Positions 1-8,311 of a stretch of DNA of 19,677 nucleotides are shown piece after piece. Below the pieces are notes generated by a model. The model ran no database searches and had not been told where the DNA came from. It saw only the letters and a program-made list of their open reading frames with translations. The DNA is from MGIIb-Q1 sp964342465 (GTDB lineage Archaea; Thermoplasmatota; Poseidoniia; Poseidoniales; Thalassarchaeaceae): contig CAYFFQ010000025.1 in NCBI GenBank assembly GCA_964342465.1, positions 1 through 19,677 on the forward strand, read 5' to 3'. Position numbers and translations under genes: made by a program. The stretch's first letter is position 1. Every line of letters begins with the position of its first letter.

Positions 1-27
1 GAATCCCTGCGCGCCTGTCAGGAATGA
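1..27 (+). CDS. Possible 3' end of a truncated upstream gene
   Basis: Frame 1 from the first base reads ESLRACQE followed by TGA at 25-27. The same 24 bases recur at 61-84 without a stop. The simplest reading is that an upstream gene ends here and its last codons were copied 60 bp downstream, as also happens at the end of the PAC2 gene near 7547. Only eight residues are visible, so no family can be named, and the reading frame could be fortuitous. Confidence 0.3.
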   Translation, partial: ESLRACQE

Positions 28-84
28 TAGATGGTGGACAACCATAGTGCGGCGTTTTCCGAATCCCTGCGCGCCTGTCAGGAA
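1..84. repeat. 24-bp direct repeat, 60-bp spacing
   Basis: Bases 1-24 and 61-84 are identical (begin GAATCCCTGC, end CTGTCAGGAA). The first copy is cut by the window edge, so the unit may extend to the left and more copies may exist there. The first copy ends directly in a TGA. The second copy lies upstream of the preferred start of the next gene. Confidence 0.85.
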
Positions 85-177
85 CAAGCAGCCGATTATC
101 TGGTAGGTAGGAAAATTGTCGGCAAGACCTTAGGAATAACTGAAGGGTTCAAGGTTGAAAGTCCCTCTCATCGTGGT

Positions 178-783
178 ATGGAAGAAGGCGTGGGTGGTGA
201 TGTTCTGTCGGACGAACCGGTAATGCCGCTGGTTCCCATCAAACCGAACAACGCCATCCCGGTGACCATTGGCATCATCATGCTTCTAGGGGCTCTTCTG
301 CTGCTTCTGAGTGGTGGTGGCGAGGTCTACACCCATTTTGCGCCCCGCTCGCCGGAGTATTATGAACAGATGGCGAGCGGGTTCTCGCAGGTGGGGATTG
401 ATACCAACGCCTCTGAGGTCGAGGCGTGGGATGGTGCTTTTCAGGAGGCGAACTTCCATCTTGTTTCTGGAATCGTGACAACGATTGCCTCCATCGGGGT
501 CTTTGCCTCAGCAGTGCTGTTCATTATGAAGAAGAGATTGGCTGTGAAAGTCGGAATCTCCTCAGCGGCTATCTATGTCCTGTCGGGAATCCTCATCCAA
601 TATCTGTGGGCGAGCCGAATAGAATCGCAAGTAGGAATCTCGATGGAGACACCGTTCGCTATGCTGGAACTCGTTTTGGGAATGGTCTGTTCGCTTCTCT
701 GCCTCGCCCTGCCACTGATGCCCTTGTTCATCAAGGCGGGGAACGCCGCGCTCATCCCTCACCCGAGTCATTCTGCTCATTGA
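178..783 (+). CDS. Four-helix membrane protein, unknown function
   Basis: A 201-residue protein with no family I recognise. Four hydrophobic segments are visible, at about residues 27-46, 94-116, 123-145 and 160-184. A polar loop between the first two carries the only sequon-like site (NAS). This suggests an integral cytoplasmic-membrane protein with helices 2 to 4 packed closely. The reading frame is open from an ATG at 31, but those extra 49 residues include the copied 24-bp repeat and look unlike a conserved N-terminus, so I prefer the ATG at 178. No clear ribosome-binding site precedes either start. It stands alone: the next gene is on the other strand and converges on it. Existence is likely, function unknown. 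Confidence 0.65.
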   Translation: MEEGVGGDVLSDEPVMPLVPIKPNNAIPVTIGIIMLLGALLLLLSGGGEVYTHFAPRSPEYYEQMASGFSQVGIDTNASEVEAWDGAFQEANFHLVSGIVTTIASIGVFASAVLFIMKKRLAVKVGISSAAIYVLSGILIQYLWASRIESQVGISMETPFAMLELVLGMVCSLLCLALPLMPLFIKAGNAALIPHPSHSAH

Positions 784-867
784 TAGGAGATACAGGTCAT
801 CATAATTGCAGCCACCATCCCAAAATGAATTGGGGCATGAATCAGAGATGGTGACTAGCAGACGGTG

Positions 868-899
868 TGGAACGAAGGTTTCGTTCCAGAATGGTTCTG
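868..899. other. Two adjacent short hairpins between convergent genes
   Basis: TGGAACGAA (868-876), a three-base loop GGT, then TTCGTTCCA (880-888) form a perfect 9-bp inverted repeat. It runs directly into a second, CAGAA-TGG-TTCTG (887-899). They lie in the 273-bp gap between the convergent membrane-protein and pentapeptide genes. No T-run follows on either strand, so this is not a textbook terminator. A protein-binding palindrome or RNA 3'-end structure is possible. Confidence 0.5.
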
Positions 900-1056
900 C
901 TCTGTGTTCGGTTATGCGGGCCGACCACCCATTCTCAATGAATGAATAGATTAGTAGTGGAAAATGAAAGCAAAGAGGTTGCCGCAGATTGATGCAAAGC
1001 CAACTTCTCGCCACCCCGAATTATACACTACCTTGGTGGTGGCACCAGATTGAAAG

Positions 1057-1503
1057 TCACTGATTTGTATCGTTTTCACTGCGCGGCCATTTCTTCGACA
1101 GCGCCTTGATTAGAGAATCATCCATCTTCGCATTCCACCAGTCAGCCCTTCGCCACACCGCATATCTTCCTCGAATACCGCGCATATCAGCACCATCGAG
1201 ACGAGCGTCCTGCATATTGGCGAGTGAGAGTTTGGCCTTGAGGAATCTTGCCCCCCTCATGTCTGCACCATCCAATGACGCCTTCATCAGATTGGCGCTG
1301 TTGAAACTCGCTCTGCGCAGGTCAGCCCCCGCTAGATTAGCCCCTTCTAGATTCGCTCCATCGAATATCGCTCTGCGCAGGTCACACCGCGAGAGGTCCA
1401 CCCCCGAGAGGTCAGCGTCCCTGAAAGATTGGTAGGAGAGGTCTTTTCGCTCGTCCTGAGGAGGTCTGCTCTCTTCATCAGAATCAGCGGTGGACTCCCC
1501 CAT
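1057..1503 (-). CDS. Pentapeptide-repeat protein
   Basis: A 148-residue protein. After an acidic, serine-rich leader of about 20 residues it shows repeated A(D/N)LXX-type pentads such as ADLSG, CDLRR, ANLEG, ANLAG, ADLRR and ANLMK, up to a tryptophan-rich C-terminal part (WRRADWWNAK). Such pentads fold as a right-handed quadrilateral beta-helix. Some family members mimic DNA and bind gyrase, but most have no known role. The frame also opens at a GTG at 1515. The ATG at 1503 is preferred because GGAGGGGGTGA lies about eight bases before it. It follows the winged-helix gene by 33 bp on the same strand and is probably cotranscribed. No signal peptide is visible, so it is probably cytoplasmic. 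Confidence 0.85.
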   Translation of the reverse strand: MGESTADSDEESRPPQDERKDLSYQSFRDADLSGVDLSRCDLRRAIFDGANLEGANLAGADLRRASFNSANLMKASLDGADMRGARFLKAKLSLANMQDARLDGADMRGIRGRYAVWRRADWWNAKMDDSLIKALSKKWPRSENDTNQ

Positions 1504-1536
1504 GAGGCAGTTCACCCCCTCCGGCTTGGGTCAGGT

Positions 1537-2061
1537 TCACTCCCTTGAACGGTTGTCGAGGTGATTTCTGCCTTCTGCGGTGAGGATGGAGTAGCGGTTC
1601 TTTTTGTTGCCCTCGCCAGCCGGATAGGTGACGAAATTCCTCTCTCTGAGGCGGTTGAGGTAGAGTGAGAGGTTGCCTGGTGGCTCCATCCCGGCGTCAC
1701 TGAACAGTTGTTCGAGAACACGAGGTGGTGAGTCGTGTACACCTTCCACTTCCCTGAGGTACTGGATGGCCCCCAACACCTGGTCCGGCTTGCGGCTGAG
1801 GTTGTTCGTCTGGCAGAGGGTCTTGAAGGCCGCTCCCCGCTCTGGCAGACCGGATTCCTGCGCCGCCCTGCGCGCCGCCTCTATGGCCATCTCTCTCGCG
1901 GAACGGATTACTGAAAGGGCGGTCGACCAATTCTCCTTATCCATGACCTTCGCCATGTGGTTGTCTATCTCCTTGGCGCTACCGGTGATGTCGATGTCGA
2001 CATCTCCGACTTTGACCACAATTCTGTTTTGAAACTCAACAATCGCCTCGCCTTCAGACAT
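1537..2061 (-). CDS. Winged-helix-like protein, possible regulator
   Basis: A 174-residue protein without a named family that I can assign. Residues about 5-30 look like a short beta domain (VVKVGDVDIDITGSAKEI). Residues 40-70 form an alanine- and arginine-rich helix. Residues about 92-168 resemble a winged helix: helices around LGAIQYLREVEG and NLSLYLNRLRERNFV, then a wing ending in YSILTAEGRNHL, which resembles the LTxxGxxxL end of many archaeal winged-helix domains. A DNA-binding role is inference. The start ATG at 2061 lies about 30 bases after a clear TATA-like box. The pentapeptide gene follows on the same strand, so the two probably form an operon. Oligomerisation through the N-terminal part is possible but not shown. 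Confidence 0.7.
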   Translation of the reverse strand: MSEGEAIVEFQNRIVVKVGDVDIDITGSAKEIDNHMAKVMDKENWSTALSVIRSAREMAIEAARRAAQESGLPERGAAFKTLCQTNNLSRKPDQVLGAIQYLREVEGVHDSPPRVLEQLFSDAGMEPPGNLSLYLNRLRERNFVTYPAGEGNKKNRYSILTAEGRNHLDNRSRE

Positions 2062-2091
2062 GAGAACCCGCTTGTTGATGGACTCGGCAGG

Positions 2092-2100
2092 TTATTTTAA
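2092..2100 (-). promoter_or_regulatory. TATA-like box of the winged-helix gene
   Basis: On the minus strand this reads TTAAAATAA, centred about 35 bases before the ATG at 2061. An archaeal start site about 26 bases downstream would leave a leader of roughly ten bases. It lies in the most AT-rich stretch of the window. Confidence 0.5.
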
Positions 2101-2458
2101 TCGTTGCTACTATAACTAAGAGCCGTCGTCGGGACATTTATTACTACCACGAATAGATATTTTCCCAAATTATTTCTATTATTTGGATAAAATAGGGTTT
2201 CCAATGCACCATGCATACCACACTGATGGAGAATCTGCCAATTTCTCTCCCAACAAGAAAAAATGGGAATCCGAAGTGAATCGCATCCGCTCTCCTGATG
2301 GCGGGAGCTGACTGGTGAGAATTATTCGCTTGGACGGCTTCTCCTGATGACAATTGGTCGGCTGAAGAGTATGGGGTGCTTCTTGTGGGCATTGGGCCGA
2401 CTTGTCGGCGAAACAGACTTGATGTAGCGGGATATCGCGAAGATGGTGAGGGTGAGCC
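2101..2458. other. Divergent intergenic region before the giant surface gene
   Basis: No convincing gene lies here; the frames that cross it have no coding character. The left part (2101-2200) is AT-rich and includes GATAAAATA near 2187-2195, a possible TATA box for the plus strand with a long leader. GCCGAC-TT-GTCGGC (2396-2409) is a perfect 6-bp palindrome with a further GTCGGC at 2357-2362, so it may be an operator or a leader structure. GGTGAGGGTGAGCC just before the ATG at 2459 supplies a good ribosome-binding site. Confidence 0.45.
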
Positions 2459-5400
2459 ATGTCTCGGAGAGGGATTAACCCATTCGCTGTTTTTTCCATC
2501 CTTCTGATGGTTCTGACAACTCTCTCTCCTCTTCTCGCTCATCCCGCCGATGCTGGGGCGGGTCAAGGAACAATAGTGGGTTTCTCAGATGGCTCCACCT
2601 CTGTGATATTGGAATTCGCCGGTGGGACAAGCAACTCCACAGCCGCAGTCGCTTTGGAGCGAAACACGACTATCACCAACGCTGCATTCAGCATCGAGTA
2701 CACCACCGCCGATGCGACACCGGGGGAGGTGGTTCTCGACATTCAATCTGACGGGGTCTACGAATGGGCGTGGAATGCACAGGGGTACGGCAACCTCGGC
2801 GAACAGAAGGTCTTCTCCAACGGGTTGCAGAGCGTGACGAGTGGGACCAATTCCTCTGGTACGATAGTGGGTGAGGTCCTTCTGCCGGCATCAGCGCAGG
2901 TTCAGTTCAGTGAGGCGATGGTGGAGTTTTCACCCGATTTCGGCGGCGGTTGGGTGGTCACGGGAGCGATCGATTCGCTTACAATGGCTGATTTCGATGG
3001 TGACAATCTCCCTGAACCGCTGTTTCTACAGCGAGGTCATACCTGGCCGAATAGCAGCATCAGTCCGGCAGTCGGAGTATTGGATTGGACTGCTGCTGCC
3101 GGCTTTTCAACCGTGACTTGGACCCCGATTTGTGATGGCGCCGCCTTGATTGAAGCCGCCGATTTCAATGGTGATGGATACGCTGATGTCGCCGGATTCG
3201 ACACCACCAATTCATCAGCCTGCCTCCTGCTTTCTGGAACGAACGGGGCGTGGGCTGCCAACACGAACCTTTCACTAGGCACAGGCGCAAGTGGCATCGC
3301 CACGGGCGATTTGGATGGTGATGGAGACCACGAATTGATTTCCGTGCATGGGACAGGTAGCCTCAACGAGTTCGCTTACAATTCCACCAATGGTTCGATG
3401 GTGCTTAATTCCTTCACCACGGTCAGCGCCAATGGAACAGGTCTACAGGCTACACTGGGTGATGTCGCCGTCGCCAAGTTCTGGGGGGGTGGAAATGACA
3501 CGGTCGTCGTCACCGACAACATGGATGGGCATGTCACCATGTGGAACGCGAGCCAAGGTAATTGGGTGATGGGCGCTCCCGGCTCCGCCTTCGACTGCAT
3601 GAAGAGTGGCTTGGTACCTGTTGACTGGAATCAGGATGGTTTGACCGACCTCTTGGGCAACACCGATACAGGAATGTGCACCGCCACCTTCAATGGTAGC
3701 GGATGGACGACCAATGTCACCAACGCCACCCAGATGAACAACTATTCAGTTGGTGATTGGAATCAGAATGGAACTGTTGACATCCTCCTGCCGATTATCG
3801 GTTCGACCGACGGCAATGATGCGACATTCACCGGCTCTCTCTCCTCCCGTCCCTTTGGTGGCAATGGTTCCATCTCTTCAGCAACGCGGACCGTCTATCC
3901 TCATACGGCACCGAGGGATGTGGTGTTTGCAGACATGGATGGCGACGGTGTGCTTGAGCACATCGTTCATGCCGGAGAATCGTCGCTCGGACTCTATATT
4001 GCTGGCTGGCACAATGTCTCTATCGACTTCGACATGGACATGAATCCGGAGGGTGAATTGAAGGGGTATGCTGGAGACGGACAGAACGGCGTGGACCCCC
4101 TTGAATGGATGGACATGGGCAACATCTCCCAATCCCTCGGCAACACCTTCTCTTCCCAAGCCTCGCAGACAGACTATTACGGAACCGGAATCACCACGCT
4201 GCGCGTAATGGCACGGTCAACAGGTGGGGGAGATGTCACTTTGAGCGGCCTGAACCTCACCTACGAGGCGAGTTTCATCATCGATGAGAATCCGAGCGCA
4301 GGCAACCTCTCTAATCTGTTCAACATGCTGATGCTTCCGGGAACAGGCACATTCAACATCACACTTCCTCTCAATACCACTCTTGCCAGCAGGTTGACAC
4401 TGAGTAACGTAATCATCGAGTGGGTGGCGGGGATGGCGAATCCTGTCTACAAGGACGCACCGCTGTTTCAGGATGACATGGTGTGGTGGGACAGTGCTGA
4501 GAATCGGCACGCGGTCATCTTGTGGTGGGATGACACGGCCATGCAGGACCTTGACTTCCTCCAGTATCAGTTGTTCAGATGGGAGAACGGTTCAGCACCT
4601 CAGTTAAACAGTCCCTTTCAAATGATGATACAGGACAATTTCACCTTTGATGTTGATAATGTATCTGGCAAAACATGGGATTATGTTGTTAGAGGAGTCT
4701 ACCAGAACGGTATCGTCTCCAACTTCTCAACAACGAGAACCGTGACCGTTCCGCCAATACTTCCGCCGGATGTCATTCCGCCTGAGGCGGTGGCTGATGT
4801 CAGCGCAACCGACCATCCCGCCGACGAGGGAGGTGTCATCGATGTATCATGGTCGGCAAGCAATTCAACCGATGTTCTATGGTATGCGCTGTATGTCTCG
4901 GAATCACCGATAGGCGATGTCAGTGGACTCTCTCAAGTTGTTAATTACACCGTCTATGAGAATCTGACCAACTTCACGTATCTGACGGTGGAGGATGGTG
5001 TTGACCACTATTTCGCAGTGGTCTGCGGCGACTTGGCTGGCAATGTGAACTGGACGGCGACATCCACTGGGCCGGTGATGTCGAGAAACAACTCGGTGCG
5101 CGCAGTCGCCACCAGCCTGAGCATCGAATCCACCCATCCCGAGGAAGCGGGAGAGGTGATTGCCACAGCCGGCCATTCACTGTACATCAACGGAACTCTC
5201 GTCAGTGAGGGGGAACCTCTGCAGGCTGCCTACACCCTCACCATCACCAACACAGGTGCTGCACCAATAACCATCGTGGGAACTAGCGAAGTCAACGGAA
5301 CCTTCTCGAATGAGTGGCGGGATTGGCTCGATTTTGAGAGTTCACACACTCCTCTCGCCGGCGAGGTTGATGTCAGACTCGATTTCGCCGGCGGTACCTG

Positions 5401-6745
5401 GGGCAACGACTCGCAAGGACTTGCAGCAGCCAATACGACCTCATCATTCCACGCCAAGACGAAGGCAGCCCTTTCAACATCCCCATCACCCCTTCAACTG
5501 GACGAGAACGGGGCCGGCATCGTCACCATCTCTCTGACCGCCGAGAACGCCATCGAACAAGTTCTGCTTGAGGGACTATCAGTGGACTACCATCTCGGCA
5601 ACGAGACCAATCAGGCAACCAGCGAATCGGGAACACTGCCACTCAACGCCACTGGCGCGGTCGAGTACGCGATTTCATACATAATCGGTGGGGAACTCGA
5701 TATTTCTTTGGCCATACACCCCACTTGGCTCAACCTCTCTGTCGAGACCGTCCGAGCGATAATCCTCCCTCCTCCTGAGGTTGATGGCGGGGAGCAGAAC
5801 GAGACAGTTGAAGAAACTCCGGAATTGGCCCCCCTGAACTTCTCATGTGAAGATGATAATTGGGTGGTCGAGGAGAATGGCACCACCCTGAGCAAGACCT
5901 GCACGGTGGACAACCCGAACGATGTGCTGGTCTACATGGAGTTGGCGACGGCAGCACCAGCATGGTTGGACTTGGATGTCATTCCAACTTCTGCATCCAT
6001 CTTTTCCAACAGCAGCAAGAACATTCAGATTTCGCTCGCCGCTCCATCAGGCACACCTGCCGACAACTACTCGTTCGACCTCTCCGTTGTCGCCTCCGCC
6101 GCCGGGCACAATCACAGTAGTAATTCAACGACCATCGACTTCGCCGTAATCGCAGAAGAGATTGATGATGTGATTGACGGCGGTGGTGGAGATGACAGCC
6201 AAAACAGCGACGACATCGAGGCTCAGGGTCAACCGATGTGGTTGTTCGCCGTCGCAGGAATAGCACTACTCGGAGTGATAGCGATGGCGTTCTTGGTCGT
6301 CATTCGCAGAATCTCCTCTGATGAGGAAGATGGTGACGATGATGAGTACGACCTCTATGACGATTTCTACGCTGATGAGGAGGAAGATGTGAAACCAAAG
6401 AGGAAGGGGCGCCCGAAGGTCATACACACTCCCGCCAAGATGCGAGAGAAGAAGCATGAGTGGGCGATGGACGAAAGTGGTCTGCCCTACAAGGGTGAGA
6501 AACCGGGTGCTCGCCCTTCCCAAAGAAAGAGACCTCGACCAGTTGCCAAGGTGGTGCGTGCTGAGCCTGAATGGGAGGAGGATGACTATGACCAAGGTGA
6601 AGAGGAGTATTCGGGGGGTGAAGACTACACCCAGTCTGATAACTATCACATCGATGATGATGGCGTCGAATGGTGGAAGGATGAACTCGGGGTGTGGTGG
6701 TACCGCTACCCCGACGAAGAGGAGTGGTCGGAGTTCATAGAGTGA
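2459..6745 (+). CDS. Giant FG-GAP/fibronectin surface protein with cytoplasmic tail
   Basis: A 1428-residue predicted surface protein. A signal peptide spans about residues 1-32. Six FG-GAP/VCBS-type calcium-loop motifs follow near residues 176, 235, 284, 389, 433 and 492 (for example ADFDGDNLPE, ADFNGDGYAD, GDLDGDGDHE), consistent with an integrin-like beta-propeller. A fibronectin type III-like domain begins near residue 775, and further beta-rich domains extend to about 1240. One transmembrane helix lies at about 1261-1283. More than 40 N-X-S/T sequons lie before the helix and none after it, fitting a glycosylated exterior and a 145-residue cytoplasmic tail. The tail is very acidic, contains a basic patch KRKGRPK (1314-1320), and ends in an aromatic motif with tryptophan pairs (from about 1399). 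The start has a good ribosome-binding site. Ligand and role are unknown; adhesion or envelope structure is a guess. Confidence 0.9.
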   Translation: MSRRGINPFAVFSILLMVLTTLSPLLAHPADAGAGQGTIVGFSDGSTSVILEFAGGTSNSTAAVALERNTTITNAAFSIEYTTADATPGEVVLDIQSDGVYEWAWNAQGYGNLGEQKVFSNGLQSVTSGTNSSGTIVGEVLLPASAQVQFSEAMVEFSPDFGGGWVVTGAIDSLTMADFDGDNLPEPLFLQRGHTWPNSSISPAVGVLDWTAAAGFSTVTWTPICDGAALIEAADFNGDGYADVAGFDTTNSSACLLLSGTNGAWAANTNLSLGTGASGIATGDLDGDGDHELISVHGTGSLNEFAYNSTNGSMVLNSFTTVSANGTGLQATLGDVAVAKFWGGGNDTVVVTDNMDGHVTMWNASQGNWVMGAPGSAFDCMKSGLVPVDWNQDGLTDLLGNTDTGMCTATFNGSGWTTNVTNATQMNNYSVGDWNQNGTVDILLPIIGSTDGNDATFTGSLSSRPFGGNGSISSATRTVYPHTAPRDVVFADMDGDGVLEHIVHAGESSLGLYIAGWHNVSIDFDMDMNPEGELKGYAGDGQNGVDPLEWMDMGNISQSLGNTFSSQASQTDYYGTGITTLRVMARSTGGGDVTLSGLNLTYEASFIIDENPSAGNLSNLFNMLMLPGTGTFNITLPLNTTLASRLTLSNVIIEWVAGMANPVYKDAPLFQDDMVWWDSAENRHAVILWWDDTAMQDLDFLQYQLFRWENGSAPQLNSPFQMMIQDNFTFDVDNVSGKTWDYVVRGVYQNGIVSNFSTTRTVTVPPILPPDVIPPEAVADVSATDHPADEGGVIDVSWSASNSTDVLWYALYVSESPIGDVSGLSQVVNYTVYENLTNFTYLTVEDGVDHYFAVVCGDLAGNVNWTATSTGPVMSRNNSVRAVATSLSIESTHPEEAGEVIATAGHSLYINGTLVSEGEPLQAAYTLTITNTGAAPITIVGTSEVNGTFSNEWRDWLDFESSHTPLAGEVDVRLDFAGGTWGNDSQGLAAANTTSSFHAKTKAALSTSPSPLQLDENGAGIVTISLTAENAIEQVLLEGLSVDYHLGNETNQATSESGTLPLNATGAVEYAISYIIGGELDISLAIHPTWLNLSVETVRAIILPPPEVDGGEQNETVEETPELAPLNFSCEDDNWVVEENGTTLSKTCTVDNPNDVLVYMELATAAPAWLDLDVIPTSASIFSNSSKNIQISLAAPSGTPADNYSFDLSVVASAAGHNHSSNSTTIDFAVIAEEIDDVIDGGGGDDSQNSDDIEAQGQPMWLFAVAGIALLGVIAMAFLVVIRRISSDEEDGDDDEYDLYDDFYADEEEDVKPKRKGRPKVIHTPAKMREKKHEWAMDESGLPYKGEKPGARPSQRKRPRPVAKVVRAEPEWEEDDYDQGEEEYSGGEDYTQSDNYHIDDDGVEWWKDELGVWWYRYPDEEEWSEFIE

Positions 6746-6781
6746 CGCCTCAGGTTTTTCAAGGGGAGTCCACAGGCGGTG

Positions 6782-7561
6782 ATGGAAATGGATGCGAGAG
6801 AGGATAATCACGGCTTTCCACTGGTTCTCCGAAAGGACGCCGACCCCGATTCTACAGGGGGCGTCGCTATCTGTGGATTCTCCAATGTGGGAATGGTCGG
6901 CAGTATCGCCACCAGCCACATCGTCAAGATTCTCGACCTGCAACAACTCGGGACCGTGATCGACCGGAATTTCCCCCCCGTAGCACTAATTCAGGATGAA
7001 GTCCCACAGCACCCTGTCCGCGTCTATCAGGGAAATGGGGTGGGTGTGTTCACCTCCGACCTGCAGTTCCCCGGTCACACCGATGTCAAATTCGCTGAGA
7101 CCGTACTTGATTGGTTCACCGCCGGTGGGTTCGACAAACTCTATGTCATCGATGGAATCGTCACAGGAGAGTTGGGGGATAAAGACTCTGGGGACATCTT
7201 CGGAGTAGCCTCCTCACAGGTCGGCAGAGAGCGGCTCAGAGCAGTCGGTGTCGACCCGGTGAAGCAGGGTATCGTCACCGGCATATCCGGCTGGCTGCTC
7301 GCTGAGGGTGACCGTCGGGGCTGCGATGTCACGGCCCTGCTGGCCGAGTGCAATCCGATGTACCCCGACGCCCGCGCCGCCGCCTTGGCAACCGAAGCTC
7401 TTGCAGACCTGATGGATGTTGACATTCCTCTTGAGGAACTAATCGCAGACGCACAGAAGATAGAGGAGAATGTCAGACAGATGTTTGAGATGGCGAAGAA
7501 CCTCTTGCCACCGCCCGATGCGGAGTATGAAGCGAGAGATGAGGACCCGATGGTCGGCTGA
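6782..7561 (+). CDS. PAC2-family protein (proteasome assembly chaperone type)
   Basis: A 259-residue protein resembling the archaeal PAC2/PbaB family (PF09754). The N-terminal region has the typical GFSNVGMVGSIATSHIV stretch. It is followed by IDRNFPPVALI, a VYQGNGVGVF strand, YVIDGIV and the GITGISGWLL-like segment, here IVTGISGWLLAE. A helical tail (EELIADAQKIEENVRQMFEMAKN) ends the domain, as in relatives. Family members in archaea and eukaryotes help assemble or cap 20S proteasomes; that role here is inferred from family only. The ATG at 6782 is directly preceded by an in-frame GTG at 6779, and AAGGGGAG lies about 13 bases upstream. It starts 36 bp after the giant surface gene and could share its transcript. 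Its last codons and stop are copied 73 bp downstream. Confidence 0.85.
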   Translation: MEMDAREDNHGFPLVLRKDADPDSTGGVAICGFSNVGMVGSIATSHIVKILDLQQLGTVIDRNFPPVALIQDEVPQHPVRVYQGNGVGVFTSDLQFPGHTDVKFAETVLDWFTAGGFDKLYVIDGIVTGELGDKDSGDIFGVASSQVGRERLRAVGVDPVKQGIVTGISGWLLAEGDRRGCDVTALLAECNPMYPDARAAALATEALADLMDVDIPLEELIADAQKIEENVRQMFEMAKNLLPPPDAEYEARDEDPMVG

Positions 7562-7677
7562 CCCCGCAGCCCTCAAACGCGCCCGCCGCCCAACCAGATT
7601 TTCATACCTCTTCGGTGAACCGATGGTCGGCTGACCCCGCTGCCCTCAAACGCACCCGCCGCCCAACCAGATTTTCA
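7547..7677. repeat. 58-bp tandem duplication of a gene end, 73-bp period
   Basis: Bases 7547-7604 and 7620-7677 match with two differences (GCAGCCC against GCTGCCC, and CGCGCCC against CGCACCC). The first copy contains the last four codons and stop of the PAC2 gene, so the second is a pseudo-copy of the gene end plus 3' flank. Each copy ends in ATTTTCA. The rest of the 189-bp gap between the convergent PAC2 and nfuA genes (7678-7750) shows nothing else. Confidence 0.9.
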
Positions 7678-7750
7678 CGGCTCCTTCCTGAAACCGAACC
7701 TAATGCGCATCATCACAGCGCAGAGGACGAAAGACTCGCCACATCGAGTA

Positions 7751-8311
7751 TCAATAGAAGGGGTTGGTTCCGGCTGAATGGTCGGTGACATCTCTGACCG
7801 CCACGATTTCAGGAATCTTGTCACAAATCATCCTCTCAACACCATTCTTTAGTGTCGCATCGACCGCAGCACAACCTTGGCAACCACCACCGAAGGAGAT
7901 TATCGCCTCACCTTCCGAGACATCGACCAACAAAACTGTTCCTCCATGGGATGCGACAGCCGGATTGACTTCGGTGGTGATGACTTCCTGAACTCTCTGC
8001 GCCATGTCGTCCAGCCACAATGGATTGGGATTTTCAAAGTGGAACCCACCCCCCATCAGGGTCTCTTTGAACCCAAGAGTCACGCCCTCCATGTATGGCA
8101 TACTCGACTCGGAGACAAGGACAGACCAGCCATCGACCTGCAGTTCTGTATCAGTTTCCACTCCGTTGTCAGGTGGAATCAGTTGCAGGTCGTACTGGAA
8201 ACCGTTGGGACCTCGACCAACTATTGCAATTCTGAGTGCTAGAGAGGATTCATCTGAACCTTGAGCAAACTCCTCGAGTTTCTCTCTAGCGAGGTCAGTA
8301 AAAGTGAGCAA
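7751..8311 (-). CDS. nfuA: NfuA-type iron-sulfur cluster carrier
   Basis: An iron-sulfur scaffold/carrier of the two-domain NfuA type. The N-terminal 90 or so residues form an A-type (IscA-like) domain lacking its cluster cysteines. The C-terminal NifU-like domain carries GGGCQGCAAVDATL, with the CXXC at residues 144 and 147 that bind a 4Fe-4S cluster between two subunits. The C-terminus (VRDVTDHSAGTNPFY) resembles the end of the gammaproteobacterial protein, from memory of that sequence. The frame also opens at an ATG at 8347. I chose the TTG at 8311: GGAGG lies eight bases before it, the resulting start MLTFTD aligns with MIRISD of E. coli NfuA, and the length (186) fits the usual 190 or so. 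Probably cytoplasmic, delivering clusters to apoproteins such as MoaA. Confidence 0.88.
   Translation of the reverse strand: MLTFTDLAREKLEEFAQGSDESSLALRIAIVGRGPNGFQYDLQLIPPDNGVETDTELQVDGWSVLVSESSMPYMEGVTLGFKETLMGGGFHFENPNPLWLDDMAQRVQEVITTEVNPAVASHGGTVLLVDVSEGEAIISFGGGCQGCAAVDATLKNGVERMICDKIPEIVAVRDVTDHSAGTNPFY

Noticed and set aside
562..1014. Minus-strand ORF of 150 residues
   Set aside because: Half lies antisense to the membrane-protein gene; the rest spans the hairpins and has no coding character.
2144..2566. Minus-strand ORFs in the region before the surface gene
   Set aside because: No ribosome-binding site, atypical composition and overlap with the signal-peptide codons of the plus-strand gene.
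6266..6946. Long minus-strand ORF of 226 residues
   Set aside because: It mirrors the acidic tail codons of the surface protein and the start of the PAC2 gene; composition is a reverse-complement artefact.
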